DNA of 64,000 nucleotides from Microplitis mediator (taxonomy: Eukaryota; Arthropoda; Insecta; Hymenoptera; Braconidae): assembly GCF_029852145.1 (NCBI RefSeq), contig NC_079978.1, positions 19,139,774 to 19,203,773 of the forward strand. Direction: 5' to 3'. The notes under the pieces are model-generated. The model was given only the letters and a program-made list of their open reading frames with translations. It searched no databases and was not told the origin of the DNA. Numbering within the stretch: the first letter of the stretch is position 1; each line of letters starts with the position of its first letter. The position numbers and the translations under genes were made by a program. Below, piece by piece: positions 1 to 11,393 of the stretch.

Positions 1-195
1 GAGTTCATTGACGATGCCATTCCACTCGCCAGTCTCTGGATCTTTCGCGCCATATTTGCGATCCTCAACAAGCTCCAAACGATAATCGAAGCCTACACAT
101 TTTGCCACTGCTTCGAGCAGATCCACGCAAAACCCGTAAAACCGATTGTTACCCGTGTAGTTTTTTTCATGGTGCATCATAACATATGGCCTCTC
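1..195 (-). CDS. Kainate-type ionotropic glutamate receptor, ligand-binding S1 exon (partial, runs off left edge)
   Basis: Seen: the reverse strand reads open from 195 to the window edge after a splice acceptor (gacag at 200-196). It begins E-R-P-Y-V-M-M, continues with a G-F-C-V-D-L-L-E-A-V block, and ends near D-P-E-T-G-E-W-N-G-I-V. These are the classical S1 half of the glutamate-binding domain in kainate-type receptors. Known of the family: these are tetrameric cation channels in neuronal or neuromuscular membranes, gated by glutamate. The exon joins in phase 0 to 5575-5676, which supplies the end of the amino-terminal domain. The M1-M3 channel and S2 exons must lie to the left of this window. 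This is a conventional, slowly evolving iGluR with higher GC than the flanking DNA, unlike the divergent IRs further right. Family confident; subtype inferred. Confidence 0.9.
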
Positions 196-569
196 CTGTC
201 CTCAATACATTGATTGTCCAATATATAATTTCCATGAGAAAAAAATATTTTGTATAGTTTGCATATAACAAAAACAAAACACGGGAGAAATTATGGTAAC
301 CATTACAATATGTTATGGGAATGGTTTCCATAATGTATGGAAACTGGATTTTTTAAATATCGATAATGGGAACAACACCCATACATATTATGGTAATCAT
401 TCTCATATATAGTTTTTTTCCTATGCGATATAGAAATAGTTCCTATATCATTATGATAATAGTTTTTATATCACAATAGTAATCGTTTCTATGCTACTAC
501 ACGGTAAGAAATATTTTGCGGATATCACTATGCCAGTATGGGCTCGAACGCCATACTGTATGGTATCGA

Positions 570-1447
570 CCCGCATGAAAAAAATTTATATCCTAAAATT
601 ATACTGAATAATATAACACAGTTTATATTATGATATAATTATTTATATAAGAAGATATATATATTAAAATAACTATTTTTTTGCCGTTTTAATTATATAA
701 TTATATATTCTCAAAATATACAAACATGATATATAATATTATATGTTGGCATATATTCAAGCTATATGAACTCCATATATTGAAATTATATTATAAACAC
801 ATAAGTAATTTTATAATGTTAATATATAAGCTGATATATATTATCGACTCATAAAATTTTAAGTCTAAAAGGTTTATTCCAAGCCTATATCATGTTTTAA
901 ACCTAAAAAAGTTTAATTCAGTTTTTTATAGTCAGAGTCGTAGGATGACATCCCCTGATTGAAACGCACACTTGCATATAAACATCTACGGTCAGATCTA
1001 CTTAATATAAACTAAGATATCTGTTCTTTCTTCATTAATCTGTACCTTTATTTTCTTTCCTGAGTTAAACTGACAAATTGAATGTTCATTTTGCCGATTA
1101 AAAAAATATTTATATTATATATTTTTAAGTATATTATCCAATATATAATGCGATATGTTGGAAAAGTATAATGAAAATTATTATTTTTTTTATAACAGTT
1201 ACTATACTTTAAAATATATGTCTCGATTATATTTCGTTATATTGGAATTTATAACCGGTAAATTATATTTTGAAAATATACAATGCTCTATAATAAAATA
1301 TAATTTTCTTTTATAGTTTATGTTGTAAGAAAAAATATACTTTCAAGTCATATGAACATTATATTCAAACATCCATGAATTTTCGCCGTTTTATATAATT
1401 ATATATTTTCGTATATAAAATAAAAATATACATTTTTTTCATGCGGG
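570..1447. mobile_element. 878-bp AT-rich TIR insertion flanked by a 40-bp direct repeat
   Basis: Ends are CCCGCATGAAAAAAATTTAT and its near-complement ACATTTTTTTCATGCGGG. Inside are many ATATAT-rich short inverted repeats and no coding frame. The 40 bases before it (530-569) recur exactly after it (1448-1487), so the insertion is bracketed by a perfect 40-bp direct repeat. Confidence 0.6.
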
Positions 1448-1940
1448 ATGCCAGTATGGGCTCGAACGCCATACTGTATGGTATCGAAGATTTTTATAGG
1501 TTATAAAATTGTATGCATAGATGATTCAACCATTGCGGGAATAGTAACATTGGCAATAGTTGTCGCGGACGCCGCAATGTCAGTATGGCCGTCAGGTCCA
1601 TACTGCGTTGCCGTATCTACAATGCTTATGGCCGATAAACCTAGTCTAACGGCATCTATATAGTTTTGGTGGTAATACGACAGTATACATTGATTGACAC
1701 GCCAGAAATTATGGCGGAAACAACTGGTAGCATTGTGCCCGTGGCATTGTAGTATGGGTCTCAGGGCCATGCTGTTTCGCCGTGCCTGCTATGCATAAGT
1801 GTGAGCAATACAATAGCTCCAGTGCTATACAGTATAGTAAATAACGCCATACTTCCGGGAATGTTTCACATACTATTTTAGTATCTGTCTTGAGACCATA
1901 CCAGCATGGTGTTGCAAGCCATGCATTCCTTGCTGAGTAT

Positions 1941-2177
1941 GGGGCCGTTCATAAAATACGTCCCCTGCCCATAATGACAGAAATATACACATAGAAATAT
2001 TTGTATATTTACAAGTATGAATCGAATGACTTCCTATCGAGATAAAAATTTGTAAAATTGTTTGTTAAGCTATGAACGTCAAGTTTCCTTAAATTTCTGA
2101 CCCCCCTTGTCACAGTAAGTGACAGTTTCCCCCCCCCCTCCTCCCATATGTGCGAACGTATTTTCTGAACAGCCCCC
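1941..2177. mobile_element. MITE with GGGGCCGTTCATAAAATACG ends
   Basis: A ~237-bp inverted-repeat element: left end GGGGCCGTTCATAAAATACG; the right end is an imperfect complement (ACGTATTTTCTGAACAGCC). It belongs to the same family as 4135-4868, sharing both termini and the internal GACGGAAAT/GACAGAAAT and poly-C blocks. Confidence 0.6.
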
Positions 2178-2304
2178 ATACGAAAAAAATATATATCCGG
2201 GCATATCTGGAATATATCGCATATATGCAACATATATATAAATATATGTCTCATATATGCAGATTTGCCCGGATATATCCGGATATATATTTTTTTCATA
2301 TGGG
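2175..2304. mobile_element. 130-bp palindromic mini-element
   Basis: Perfect-looking short hairpin: CCCATACGAAAAAAATATAT at the left and its near-complement ending CATATGGG at the right, with the inner pair CCGGGCATAT / GCCCGG. Too small to code. The ends resemble those of 570-1447 and 17245-18222. Confidence 0.5.
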
Positions 2305-3274
2305 CTCTATAGTAATTGTTCCCATATATTTTAGTAATGATTCCTATAATATGAGGAATTTGTAAGTGTCATGGTAACCATTACAATAATCTTCTAGTAA
2401 CCGTTACCATAATAGTATTGGAACCGTTACTAGTAACGGTAATATGGTTACTGATGAGTATGGTAATCATTACCATAATTCAGGTACCCTACGATACAGA
2501 AACTATTACCATAATTAAAGGAATTGTTCCCATAGTTATAGGAACTTTTTCCCTAAATTGGGTTCTAAGCCCATAATTCCCAGTAATTATTATCATGTAC
2601 TAAGAACGTTTACCATAATTTTCTCTCCGTGAATGAACAATAAAGTCGTTATCTTTTTTTTTTTTACAGTGATTGTGCCATTGTATTTTCTCGAAATTTC
2701 GTCAATTACAGACATACGTTGATTGTGATTATTTAGGGCAACTTTTTTTACGAACGTTACGGTTAATATAATATTACGGTCGGATGATAAGAGAAATATG
2801 ACGATTGATTACCGTCATATATATTACATACTACGAGTGGAGTCAAGCGTAGCTTCATTAATGGATCACAAATAGCGAAATACAGATCGAAAGTAAACGT
2901 TGTTAATTTAGACAATGCAATGTATGAAAACGTAGGATTTAGGGTTGTAAGCTCTACCGGTGTGATTAGGTAACTAACATAACTGATTTCCCAAGAGAAT
3001 AAAAGGGTTGTAAGAAATAATAATAATCCTAAATTCTTGATAAAATATTTGGTTAAAATTTTTTGAGGTACAAATTTACTATTATTGAACCACAATCTTA
3101 AAATTGTATAAATCTTATTCATGTTTTTATTGTTATTGATTGAATTGATAAATAATTTGTTGGAGTAGTTGAAGTGATTTTCAAATTTAGTGAACATGAA
3201 TGTTTTTATGGGTAAAAAGTAAAGTTAAGGCAGTTACTCGGTTTTAGAACTGCTGCTCAGAATTAAATAAAAAT

Positions 3275-3751
3275 CGAAATATCGATACTGCCATTCTAAT
3301 AGGGCGTATCCCACAAAATTTGACATTTTCACTTTTTTTGAAAATGGAATCATTGTAACAATGAGCAGCTTATGAAAAAATTTTAGAGTTTAAATTGTTT
3401 ATTTAGTATTTTTGAATAAATATTCTAATATGTCGTATCCCACATTCGTATGGGTTCAGTCACGTTTAACATTTTCAATTTTAAGTTAATTTTAAGCAAG
3501 CAATTAACGACATTAATGAGAAGGTAATTATGCATAATTTTTGACTCTCCTTACGTCATACAATTCAAAATTATTTATTCACTACAAATTCCTGTATTTT
3601 ATGAAAAACATGAAAATAAATTTATAGGTTATACCAATGTAACCATATTTTAAATAATTTTGTTTTGCCGACCGTGAAACGTTTTTATCGTTTCCTGAAA
3701 AATTTCTCAAATGTGGGATAAGGCATATTAGAATGGCAGTATCGATATTCG
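3275..3751. mobile_element. MITE, 477 bp, ATCGATACTGCCATTCTAAT ends
   Basis: Terminal inverted repeats of ~38 bp: left ATCGATACTGCCATTCTAAT then GTATCCCAC; right GTGGGATAAGGCATATTAG then GGCAGTATCGAT. No coding frame. It lies in the iGluR intron. Confidence 0.65.
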
Positions 3752-3808
3752 TAGAAGATCCTGTAAATTTTGACGGGAAATTCTTTGTGAGTACTACTTA
3801 CTAGCACT

Positions 3809-3970
3809 GTAAATCGTAGTGTTTTAATTAGAAACACTTAAGTGTTTAATTGTCATTTAAATACATTGTAGTCACTTTCTGAACGTTCGCAAGTGTGTAG
3901 AAAGTGACTACAATGTAGTTAAATGGCAACAAAACACTTAGGTGTTTAATAATTAAACACTTCGATTTAC
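3809..3970. mobile_element. 162-bp palindromic MITE
   Basis: Both halves mirror each other: GTAAATCGTAGTGTTT ... AAGTGTTT ... TGTAGTCACTTTCT on the left and AGAAAGTGACTACA ... AAACACTT ... CGATTTAC on the right. Short loop, no coding capacity. Confidence 0.65.
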
Positions 3971-4134
3971 GCTATGAGGTTAGTGATTACTTTTACTAAT
4001 AAAAGTGATTTTTATTCGGGAATAATAATAGTAATTACACTGTAAAAAATTTGGAAAATGGGTGACCCGGGGGCCAGCCTTGTAGCGAATTTGCGCATTA
4101 TACACGATATCAAAGAAATTTTCTTATTTTAAGT

Positions 4135-4868
4135 GGCGTTCATAAAACACGTCACCCAAAATTTTACCTTTTTAGCCCTACCCCCCTTCGTCACTATTTC
4201 ACATTTTCGCGACCCCCCCCCCCTCCATGAATATTGCGTTACAAATGATAGATCCCTCCCCATTATGACGGAAATACACTCATCCAAAAAATTAAAGGAA
4301 CAAGAAAATTTTATGAATTTTTTTGTGATTTTCAGAAGGCTGTATTTTCATAAAAAATGATCGTATCAAAAAAACAAAAATAGCAAATCGTAGCTGAATA
4401 AATTTTCTAAACAAGCCATGAATTGATTTTTCTGAAAAAAATTTTCCCGTCCCCGTAGACCTAAAAAACAAAACAAAAAAATTTAGAAAAATTTTGTCTC
4501 GAGCTATTTCTTATGATTCCGGAAAAACCGTAGCTCAAAAAATTATTTTGCTCGAAGATCTTTTAACTAGAGATTTCAAGCTTCAATTTGCTTTTTTTAT
4601 TTTTTCGATACGATCATTTTTCATTGATAAAATTTTCTTGTTCCTTTAATTTTTTGAATAAGTGTATATACGTGGAAATATTTATATACTTACAAATATG
4701 AAACGAATGACTTTCTATCGTATCAAAAAAAAAAAAAAAAAAAACGAGTAAAATTTGCGAAATTGTTTGATGAGCTGCGAACGTCACGTTTTCTTGAACT
4801 CCCAACCCCTTTTGTCACACTAAGAGACCCCCCCCCCCATAAGTGCGGACGTATTTTATGAACGGCCC
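4135..4868. mobile_element. MITE, ~734 bp, same family as 1941-2177
   Basis: Ends GGCGTTCATAAAACACGTCA and GACGTATTTTATGAACGGCC are inverted repeats. An inner pair (AAATTAAAGGAACAAGAAAA near 4288 and its complement near 4635) extends the palindrome. Poly-C tracts lie just inside both ends. Confidence 0.65.
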
Positions 4869-5574
4869 CTAGGTAGCGAATAATTTATTTTCAACTAGAA
4901 CAATATCCGCTATGAAATTTGTGTTCCCGCCAATAATTTTAGTTACACTTTGATATTTATTTAGTAGCTGTTAAAAAAATAACCATTAAAAATTGACTGA
5001 GGAAAATAAAATAGGGCTAAGAAGTATGCATGTGAATAGTATGTTCTAAAAAGAAAGCTGTGGAACGCTCGATAATACAAGCAGAAACTGTAAAGCTTCG
5101 GAAAAGCACTTGAAATGTTTTCACAATGTTGTATGTAGTGAATAACAGTTTTTATTTCGTTACGTATGTAATATTCCGGCGAATGGTCGTAAACTCAAGA
5201 ACTCAAGCTATTGCCAGATTTACTCAATTTCTTTTTTCACCAAGAACAAAAGTTTATTGCATCGTATTTATTCATTGTGCTTATGATATTTCTTGTATAT
5301 TTTATTTCAATTTCAGCATAAATATCACTATACATTTTAATAATATTTACATATAAAATAAATAATAACAACAATCTGCTTATTTTAAATCAAATAAGCG
5401 ATATTATGATCAAGAAATTGAATTGGTTCAGACAATTAATGTGGAATGTAAGCGAATTGTAAAAAAAAAATTGTTTTTAATTGTGTTTTATAAACTACGA
5501 TAAGTTGCATGAAAAGCAAATAATAAAGAATGCAAACTAAATGAATATTTTATGTACATAAAATATTAACTCAC

Positions 5575-5676
5575 CGGAATTGTTATGACTTTCAGTGTAA
5601 CATTTACGGTTCCAGGTTCGAAAAATGCTGTAAAATCTGTTACATTTACGCCTGATTCGGGTCTCCATTCGCCCAC
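5575..5676 (-). CDS. Kainate-type iGluR, exon at end of amino-terminal domain
   Basis: A 102-nt exon of 34 codons between acceptor tag|GTGGGC and donor CCG|GTGAGT. It begins V-G-E-W-R-P-E-S-G and ends V-T-L-K-V-I-T-I-P. In iGluRs the V-G-x-W...P-x-x-G segment sits at the close of the amino-terminal domain, just before the ligand-binding domain. Phase 0 on both sides joins it to 7611-7712 upstream and 1-195 downstream without breaking the frame. It is too short to appear in an ordinary ORF list; the call rests on family pattern, exact splice sites and matching phase. Confidence 0.88.
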
Positions 5677-6245
5677 CTATTTTACAAAATGAAAACAATC
5701 GTATTTGATATGTAATTCATAAAAAAACTTTTCCTAAGTGTCCAAACTTCAAGTTTCAGTGTCCCTACAGCCAGTCGAAATAAAATAATTTCAGTCATAT
5801 GCCGCAAACAAATATTAGCAACTAACTGGTGTCCATTTACTTTCAATGCTCACACATTTTACGGGGACCGTTTCCTCATTTTAGGATCATTTCAGGTACA
5901 CACGAGTTGCGATGCCTCTATTTCCTCTCCAGATGACACCCTTAGACATCAATCGGAGAAGAGTTCAACCCAACTAGAAATTACAGTTCGTTTTTTATTA
6001 GCTCCGGATTAGGCATGCCGAATTCCGAGTTCGCGCCAAATGAGGCAACCGCATAAGGTTCGCATCACTAAAATAACGCACGTCCGAAATCCTGCATAAT
6101 TAGGAAAGCCGAATTCGGCACAAATTCAGAAACTGAAGTCGCCCCGAAAAAACCGTAATCTATCTGTAAAAAATGATCATACATAGAAATTAGCAATATA
6201 TGGTCATGTATGACTGTAATAATATAATTTTGATTAACTAAATTG

Positions 6246-6286
<41 letters not shown>

Positions 6287-7610
6287 TCATAGTTTAAAAT
6301 TATTTTTGCAAAGCAGTATATCATCAGATATTCTAATTGAATGTTACTTTAATTTCCAATCGAATTAGAAATTTTTAATTCAAGGAAAAACGTGAAAATC
6401 ATTAAGACCGCTGTTGTGGGATTCGAACCCGGGACCTTACGCACGAAAGACTGGCGCTTTAACTACTACGCTACTCTACCGATTGTGGCTCCTAAGTTTA
6501 GTTATGGTATTAAAATGATATTCGGTACCAGCCAGGAATTCCAAAGATATACCTAACTTAGGCAATGACGAAGACTTTCCTAATAATAGCCAAAATTGGC
6601 ATACCTAATTTTAGCAAGCTTTCGGTCATCCCAATCCGATTTTAGTCAGGGATTCCAAAGATTCACTTAACTTTTACATCCTGCCGAAAACTCCTAATGA
6701 CAAACAAGTTTGGAAAAGTTTTGGTTTATCGAGTTTCGGTTTCCCTCATAAGGACGGGACACGGTCAAACTAGGCTTGCTGTACTTCGGAAAGCCTCATT
6801 CGTCCCGAATTGGTATTTTGGCATGCTGTACTGGAATTCTAGTTGGCTAAAGAACTCGCCCCTTTCACACGTGGTGTCTAATAACAACCACCACAAAACC
6901 ATACCCTTGGGCCTAACACTTCTTTCATCTTCGGAAATAAAGAAACTCTGGTCGAAATGGGTTTGGACCCCCCCCCCCCCCCTATGACACCGGTTACCTG
7001 TACTGGTGAACAGACCTTTTCGAGAAAAAGACGTGGCCTTTCTATTTATAATCACTCAGATTTCAGACATGACATTAACAAAAACTTACACTGGTCCATC
7101 ACTGAGTGATTTTCTAATCTTCGAGATCTGCGGGAAAAAAAAAAACTAATGTTTCCGTCCGCTGACTGAAGGCATTCGTAATTAAAACTCTAATAATTGT
7201 CATTTGTTTAATAATAATTACAGACCATTAACTTTATTTGCGTGAATGACAGTTCTGACTGTGATCAAGTTCTATTAAAATAAGTGTAGATAATTAATAG
7301 TATTTACAGCTCTGCCTAATTATAAATGCAAATCACAATTTACGCTTACGCTAATAGTTGATCACACCATTGGTCTGAAATTAACTTGTTTTTGATGACT
7401 GGCTGCTAACACTAAAACTTGAAGTTCCTATGCAGGCAATCATGAAAAATATAGTTTGTAACACAGGATGAAACACAACCAGACTGCGGGCGATGTCAGC
7501 CCTTGCCTACGGCTCGGGCAACAAACTTCACCCTGGTCCAGAATCGATTCGTTTCATCCCTCGTCATTAAATGATTTAGTAGAAAATATATTATTAATAT
7601 TTTGTCTTAC
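5677..7610. other. iGluR intron with a tRNA-like repeat and degenerate repeats
   Basis: Non-coding. It holds a ~38-nt A tract (6245-6282), a tRNA-like sequence on the minus strand (6406-6486), and two ~115-bp-spaced degenerate copies of a GGAATTCCAAAGATATACCT-type unit (near 6535 and 6650). A higher-GC block at 7468-7560 looks like an old interspersed repeat. No further iGluR exon was found. Confidence 0.5.
6406..6486 (-). repeat. tRNA-derived SINE head or tRNA pseudogene
   Basis: The minus strand carries a pol III A box (TAGCGTAGTAG) and a perfect B box (GGTTCGAATCC) at normal tRNA spacing, with a T-arm GGTCCCGGGTTCGAATCCC. The D-stem pairs (GCGT/GCGC), but the anticodon stem around CTTTCGTG does not, so I do not call a functional tRNA. 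Confidence 0.55.
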
Positions 7611-7712
7611 CTTTACAAGAGAATGTTGTTTCAGTTTTAGTAAGTCTAGCTTGAATTGTATGCGACGACCTTCTTTGAACTCAATAGGACCAGAAATACC
7701 TTTCATTTCCAC
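7611..7712 (-). CDS. Kainate-type iGluR, amino-terminal-domain exon
   Basis: A 102-nt, 34-codon exon with acceptor tttag|GTGGAAATG and donor AAAG|GTAAGA. It reads G-I-S-G-P-I-E-F-K-E-G-R-R-x-Q-F-K-L-D-L-L-K-L, the 'G-x-x-G-P-I-x-F' signature near the C-terminal end of the iGluR amino-terminal domain (a periplasmic-binding-protein-like fold). Phase 0 at both ends fits exon 5575-5676. The exons that should precede it (signal peptide and most of the amino-terminal domain) are not recognisable in this window. They may lie beyond the IR cluster or be too diverged to see. Confidence 0.88.
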
Positions 7713-8395
7713 CTAAACACAAAAATTTATAAATAGTTCATTAAATTCTCGTCACTATAATTCGAAATATTTTTTTGACTCATGTTTAAAAGTATTTTCA
7801 GAGGGGAGTTTGCTTGGTAGAGATTATGGCCACTGCCCTTCCATGATTTCTAAAAATTTTGTAATGTCTGCAATATCAACTAAACTTAATCCTAAATTAG
7901 TTCTTATGACCGTTGCACAATTAAGTGGTTTAAGTTTCTTATTCGATCGGCGTTAAATAATTTCAAGGAATCATCTCCCTTTCGACGCCGATCAATGTTC
8001 GTATTTTTCGTTAAGTTGTTATGACTGCTCTGACAACCATATCCGGTCTCCCCTACTTTCTGCTTTCCTACTTTACTACTACTACATACTTTCCTGCTTT
8101 ACAGCAGTATTTAATGTAATTGACTTGAAAAATGAAAATAATTAAAAGAATTTTCCTCATGACGTGGCCAGTAGCGTTAGCGGATATATTTCTGGGACGT
8201 TGTTAAATTATAGTTCAAGCTTTGCCTCCACTGTCTGACCTCTATTGGTTGATGGATAGAAACACTTGGCGATGTCGCAGTCTAAAATGCGTTGCAACAT
8301 ATCTCACGACGGCCAATTTCTTAGGTTAAATAAGTTAATGTGTGCAGGAAACTGTTCTCTGTAAGCACATTACAGCCTACTTTGCAAGTGTTTTT

Positions 8396-8570
8396 AACTT
8401 CCCGCTAAGAAAATTGAAAATTTTCAAAAATTCGGGAAGTGATTGGTTTCGGTCCGATTTTCGAAAACCGAGTTTCTATCAGATCTTGACGTTTTGAGGT
8501 TCTAGGAAGCTGTTCTGACTAATTTCAAGATGATGTCCGAGTGTACGTATGTATGTATATACAAATATCT
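8396..8570 (+). repeat. AACTTCCCGC interspersed repeat
   Basis: Begins AACTTCCCGCTAAGAAAATT, passes through TTGGTTTCGGTCCGATTTTC and ends in GATGTCCGAGTGT followed by a short GTATGTAT tail. Related copies occur in intron 1 of all five IR genes (for example near 22121, 38477, 43568, 51399, 55553) and near 22863 and 24211. It is a common dispersed family here, with no coding frame. Confidence 0.6.
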
Positions 8571-8596
8571 CGAAATTTTGTAAGAAATAATCTATA

Positions 8597-9343
8597 GGGG
8601 AGGGTGGGGCAGAGCGGCCCCCCTAAGCCAATTATTATTTTTTGTGGCTTTCAACCATAAGATCACTTTACTTTTGTCCTATCTCGAACAAATTTATGGA
8701 CATTTTGCCAAAATTCTGAAAAAAAAAATTTTTTTGTGAGGCAGAGCGGTCCCCCTCCCAAAAGTGATAAAAAAATTTTTTTTTTCGTTTTTTTTTTTTT
8801 TTAGATTGTTTTCATCATTAACAATGTATTTCTTTCTCTTGACAACTATTTTTGGTTTTATATTCCTCGAAAAAAATTGTTTAAGGTGTAATAAATCGTT
8901 CACTCTTGATTACCTTAATTACTAATTGTTATTTAATAAAAAAAAAATTTAATTCTATAGTTTTACTTTATTTCAAAAATTTATCAACTAAAAAAAAAAA
9001 TTTAATTTTTATAAATTTTTAGTGACCAAATTTGCCTCTTACATAGAGAAACGGCCGAAAAATATGAAAAAATAATTTTTTCGGAAGTTTCAGCTGGTCC
9101 ATTTTGCCCCAGGTGTTATGCGTAGGGCTAGAAATGTGGAATTATAACAATTTTTTTTTAATTTGACGATAAAATTATGAAAAAATCACTTTTTCAAAAT
9201 TTTGGACTTGTTCATTTTGTCCCAAATGTCATGCGTAGGAGTAAAAATGCGCAAACATATCGGATTTATAGTAATTAGTCGAAAAAAAAAAAAATTTTTT
9301 TTTGATCAAAATTTCAGGGGGGCCGCTCTGCCCCACCCTCCCC
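8597..9343. mobile_element. MITE, 747 bp, GGGGAGGGTGGGGCAGAGCG ends, TA target
   Basis: Terminal inverted repeats of ~29 bp start GGGGAGGGTGGGGCAGAGCG and continue GCCCCCCT; the right copy is the exact complement. TA dinucleotides flank both ends (8595-8596, 9344-9345), consistent with a Tc1/mariner-type TA duplication. The interior is A/T homopolymer-rich and non-coding. A related copy lies at 21407-21902. Confidence 0.75.
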
Positions 9344-10186
9344 TATATTTTTTTAAAAATGTTTAATTTTCTTCCAAGTGAAAATTCATCCAAGTGAAAG
9401 TTATATTTAGCAACGTTTGCTTAGAAAATTCAATTTTCACGTAGTGTGTGGTGTACGAAAACTCTGATTTTTTTAGTCTCATACGACCACTTTATTCTCT
9501 ATCTAAAGCATAATATTGTGAATACACTTTAAAAATATTCTAAAGCATTTGAAATTCCTTTTATGAATGGAAAAAAATAAAACATTTAAAAGTGTATAAA
9601 AGAATGACTTTAATTCTTTAGATAGGGAATAAAACACTTGCATAAAACGGTTGGGTTTCTCGTCCAACTATATGGACTTTATTTTCACTACACATGTTTC
9701 GTAAATGTATCATTAATTTACAGTTTTTATGTTATACTTTACCAAGATAGAAAAAAAAACTAAACGAGCTGTGAGTTTTTATTAAACCGAGTTTACGACG
9801 ATAACTGCGCAACAGCGTACGCGAGGCAGCGAAAACTTCGCTAGGATTGTGAAACTAAGTTAACTTTAAAACATCGTTCGTGTGTAAAATTTGACAATTA
9901 ACGAAACATAACTAGTAACGTACAAACGCCATTATTTTGAATTTATAAATGAAAAATGAAGTAAAGGACTCGGGTATATTGACCACGTTCGAGTTTCTGA
10001 CCTTTTTAGCTTTTGCTGTAAGTTAAAATTTAAAATCAACAAAAAATATGCTTAGTATATATTAATTAACGAGCGTGAAAACATTACTGTGAATATATTT
10101 TCGAACTTTTCGAGCTTAAAAATACCATTACAAGCAAATATTTTTACGAGCTTTTCAAGCTCTAACAAGTTACGTTTTATGCTACA

Positions 10187-10500
10187 CGGGAAAAAATGCT
10201 GGAGTAGAATTTACTACACCAAACTAGTAAAAATTTTACTACACTTTGTAGTCGCCGCAATGACAACTGTAGTAACATAAACCACAGTGTGCGTGATATT
10301 TTACTACCATAGGAGTTCTGCTTACTACTGTAATGTGGTAAAACTTTGTAGTTTCCACAACTACTCAATGTAGTATAAAATACTTATTTTGTGGTTTTGG
10401 GAACCACATAATTTTATATGAATTGGTATCTGTTACTATTTTTGGAGTATACAATACCAGATTACTTGTACAATCTACTCCAATGTGGGGTAAAATGATC
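10187..10500. repeat. TACTAC/GTAGTA-rich degenerate palindromic block
   Basis: Opens with TACACGGGAAAAAATGCTGG and then carries repeated GTAGTAAAATTTTACTACA-like units in both orientations. It looks like one end of a TIR element whose other end I could not place; similar words recur at 17190-17245. Confidence 0.35.
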
Positions 10501-10574
10501 GAAAGAAGAAAATAACAGCGCCACCTACAACTTTTTTACTCCATTCTGTGAGTATCCTCAACTTGTGTCAGTGC

Positions 10575-11233
10575 ATTGCACGACTCATGATGCGAAGCAT
10601 CTGAGATGTGCTTTATGATCGAAAAATTTAATTCGCCTCACTTCGGCAACTATTTCAATTATTATACCCTTGTTAGTTTACAAAATTGAGATATGTTGCA
10701 TACTATTTTGAAGATAATTAAATGGAGATTAGTTCCATACTTTTCAAAAATTTATTTAATTCAATAAAAAAGAAAAAAACATCAAAATAGTCTAAAAAAA
10801 TTTCCTGTCCGTCAAGTATAAAACCCGTAGACACAATAACTTACGAAAAAATGCAGTAATTGAATCAAATTTTTTTTTTTTTAATTCTTTGAAAGATTTG
10901 TAGATCCCCTATTGCTACTGGCTAGGTAATTCAGTGTCGTTTAATAACAATTAATAAAAGAATAAAAAGGCTGTATAACTATATCTATATATATCGATGT
11001 AAAATTAACATGGATGCCGATATATCTATACCTATACATTATACGTACATTTATCCCACCAGGGGCGCTTGCGAATTACCATCCTAGTGTAGCTGTTTTT
11101 TTTTTTTTGCTAATTGGTAAGCCTGAATTGTTTCAGTTCAATTTTTTTTTATTTACATATATTTTTTTTGCTTTTGTTATTAATCGAAATATTTTGAGTA
11201 GGTTCTTTCATAATTATATAAAAAAAACTAATA

Positions 11234-11264
<31 letters not shown>

Positions 11265-11393
11265 TATTTAAGGAAAGAAAATATTATATATTTTAAATTT
11301 ATTCGTGCTTCCCGCTATTTTTTTATAATTATTTTATTATTTCATAATAAATGAGCATTATGAGTCGCGGACTTTTGGATTTTCCAAATTTTT
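10575..11393. repeat. ~819-bp unit A, left flank of satellite
   Basis: Nearly identical to 15740-16553 in the same orientation, with small indels in homopolymer runs. The unit starts ATTGCACGACTCATGATGCG and ends around ATTATGAGTCGCG. Its own ends are inverted repeats (CGACTCATGATGC against CGACTCATAATGC), so each copy may be a MITE-like element. No coding frame. Confidence 0.7.

Larger units (their letters stand above)
280..2631. mobile_element. Composite TIR element, CACGG-type ends
   Basis: The left end reads CACGGGAGAAATTATGGTAA and the right end, reverse-complemented, CACGGAGAGAAAATTATGGT. Subterminal DNA on both sides is built from palindromic ~17-bp units of the TTATGGTAACCATTAC type. 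No transposase frame is visible, so it is non-autonomous. It resembles the element at 34915-36248. At least three smaller inverted-repeat elements sit inside (570-1447, 1941-2177, 2175-2304). I could not define a target-site duplication. Confidence 0.6.
196..5574. other. iGluR intron filled with TIR elements
   Basis: This AT-rich intron separates two iGluR coding exons. It holds a composite inverted-repeat element (280-2631) and further MITEs at 3275-3751, 3809-3970 and 4135-4868, each listed separately. The remaining stretches (2632-3274 and 4869-5574) show no convincing gene or repeat. Confidence 0.7.
7713..10574. other. Non-coding stretch with interspersed repeats
   Basis: No gene recognised. 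It contains the AACTTCCCGC-family repeat (8396-8570), a TA-flanked MITE (8597-9343), and a block rich in TACTAC/GTAGTA motifs (10187-10500). The rest is AT-rich sequence with no clear structure. Confidence 0.5.

Noticed and set aside
2763..3197. 144-codon hydrophobic frame on the minus strand
   Set aside because: It has membrane-like stretches and could be imagined as a chemoreceptor fragment, but it lacks any family motif, splice context or GC rise and sits in an AT-rich TE-filled intron.
6406..6486. Functional tRNA gene
   Set aside because: Good A and B boxes, but the anticodon stem does not pair; annotated as a tRNA-derived repeat instead.
6697..7055. Two overlapping ~96-codon frames on opposite strands
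   Set aside because: No motif, low-complexity proline run from a C tract, no splice or promoter signals; probably old repeat DNA.
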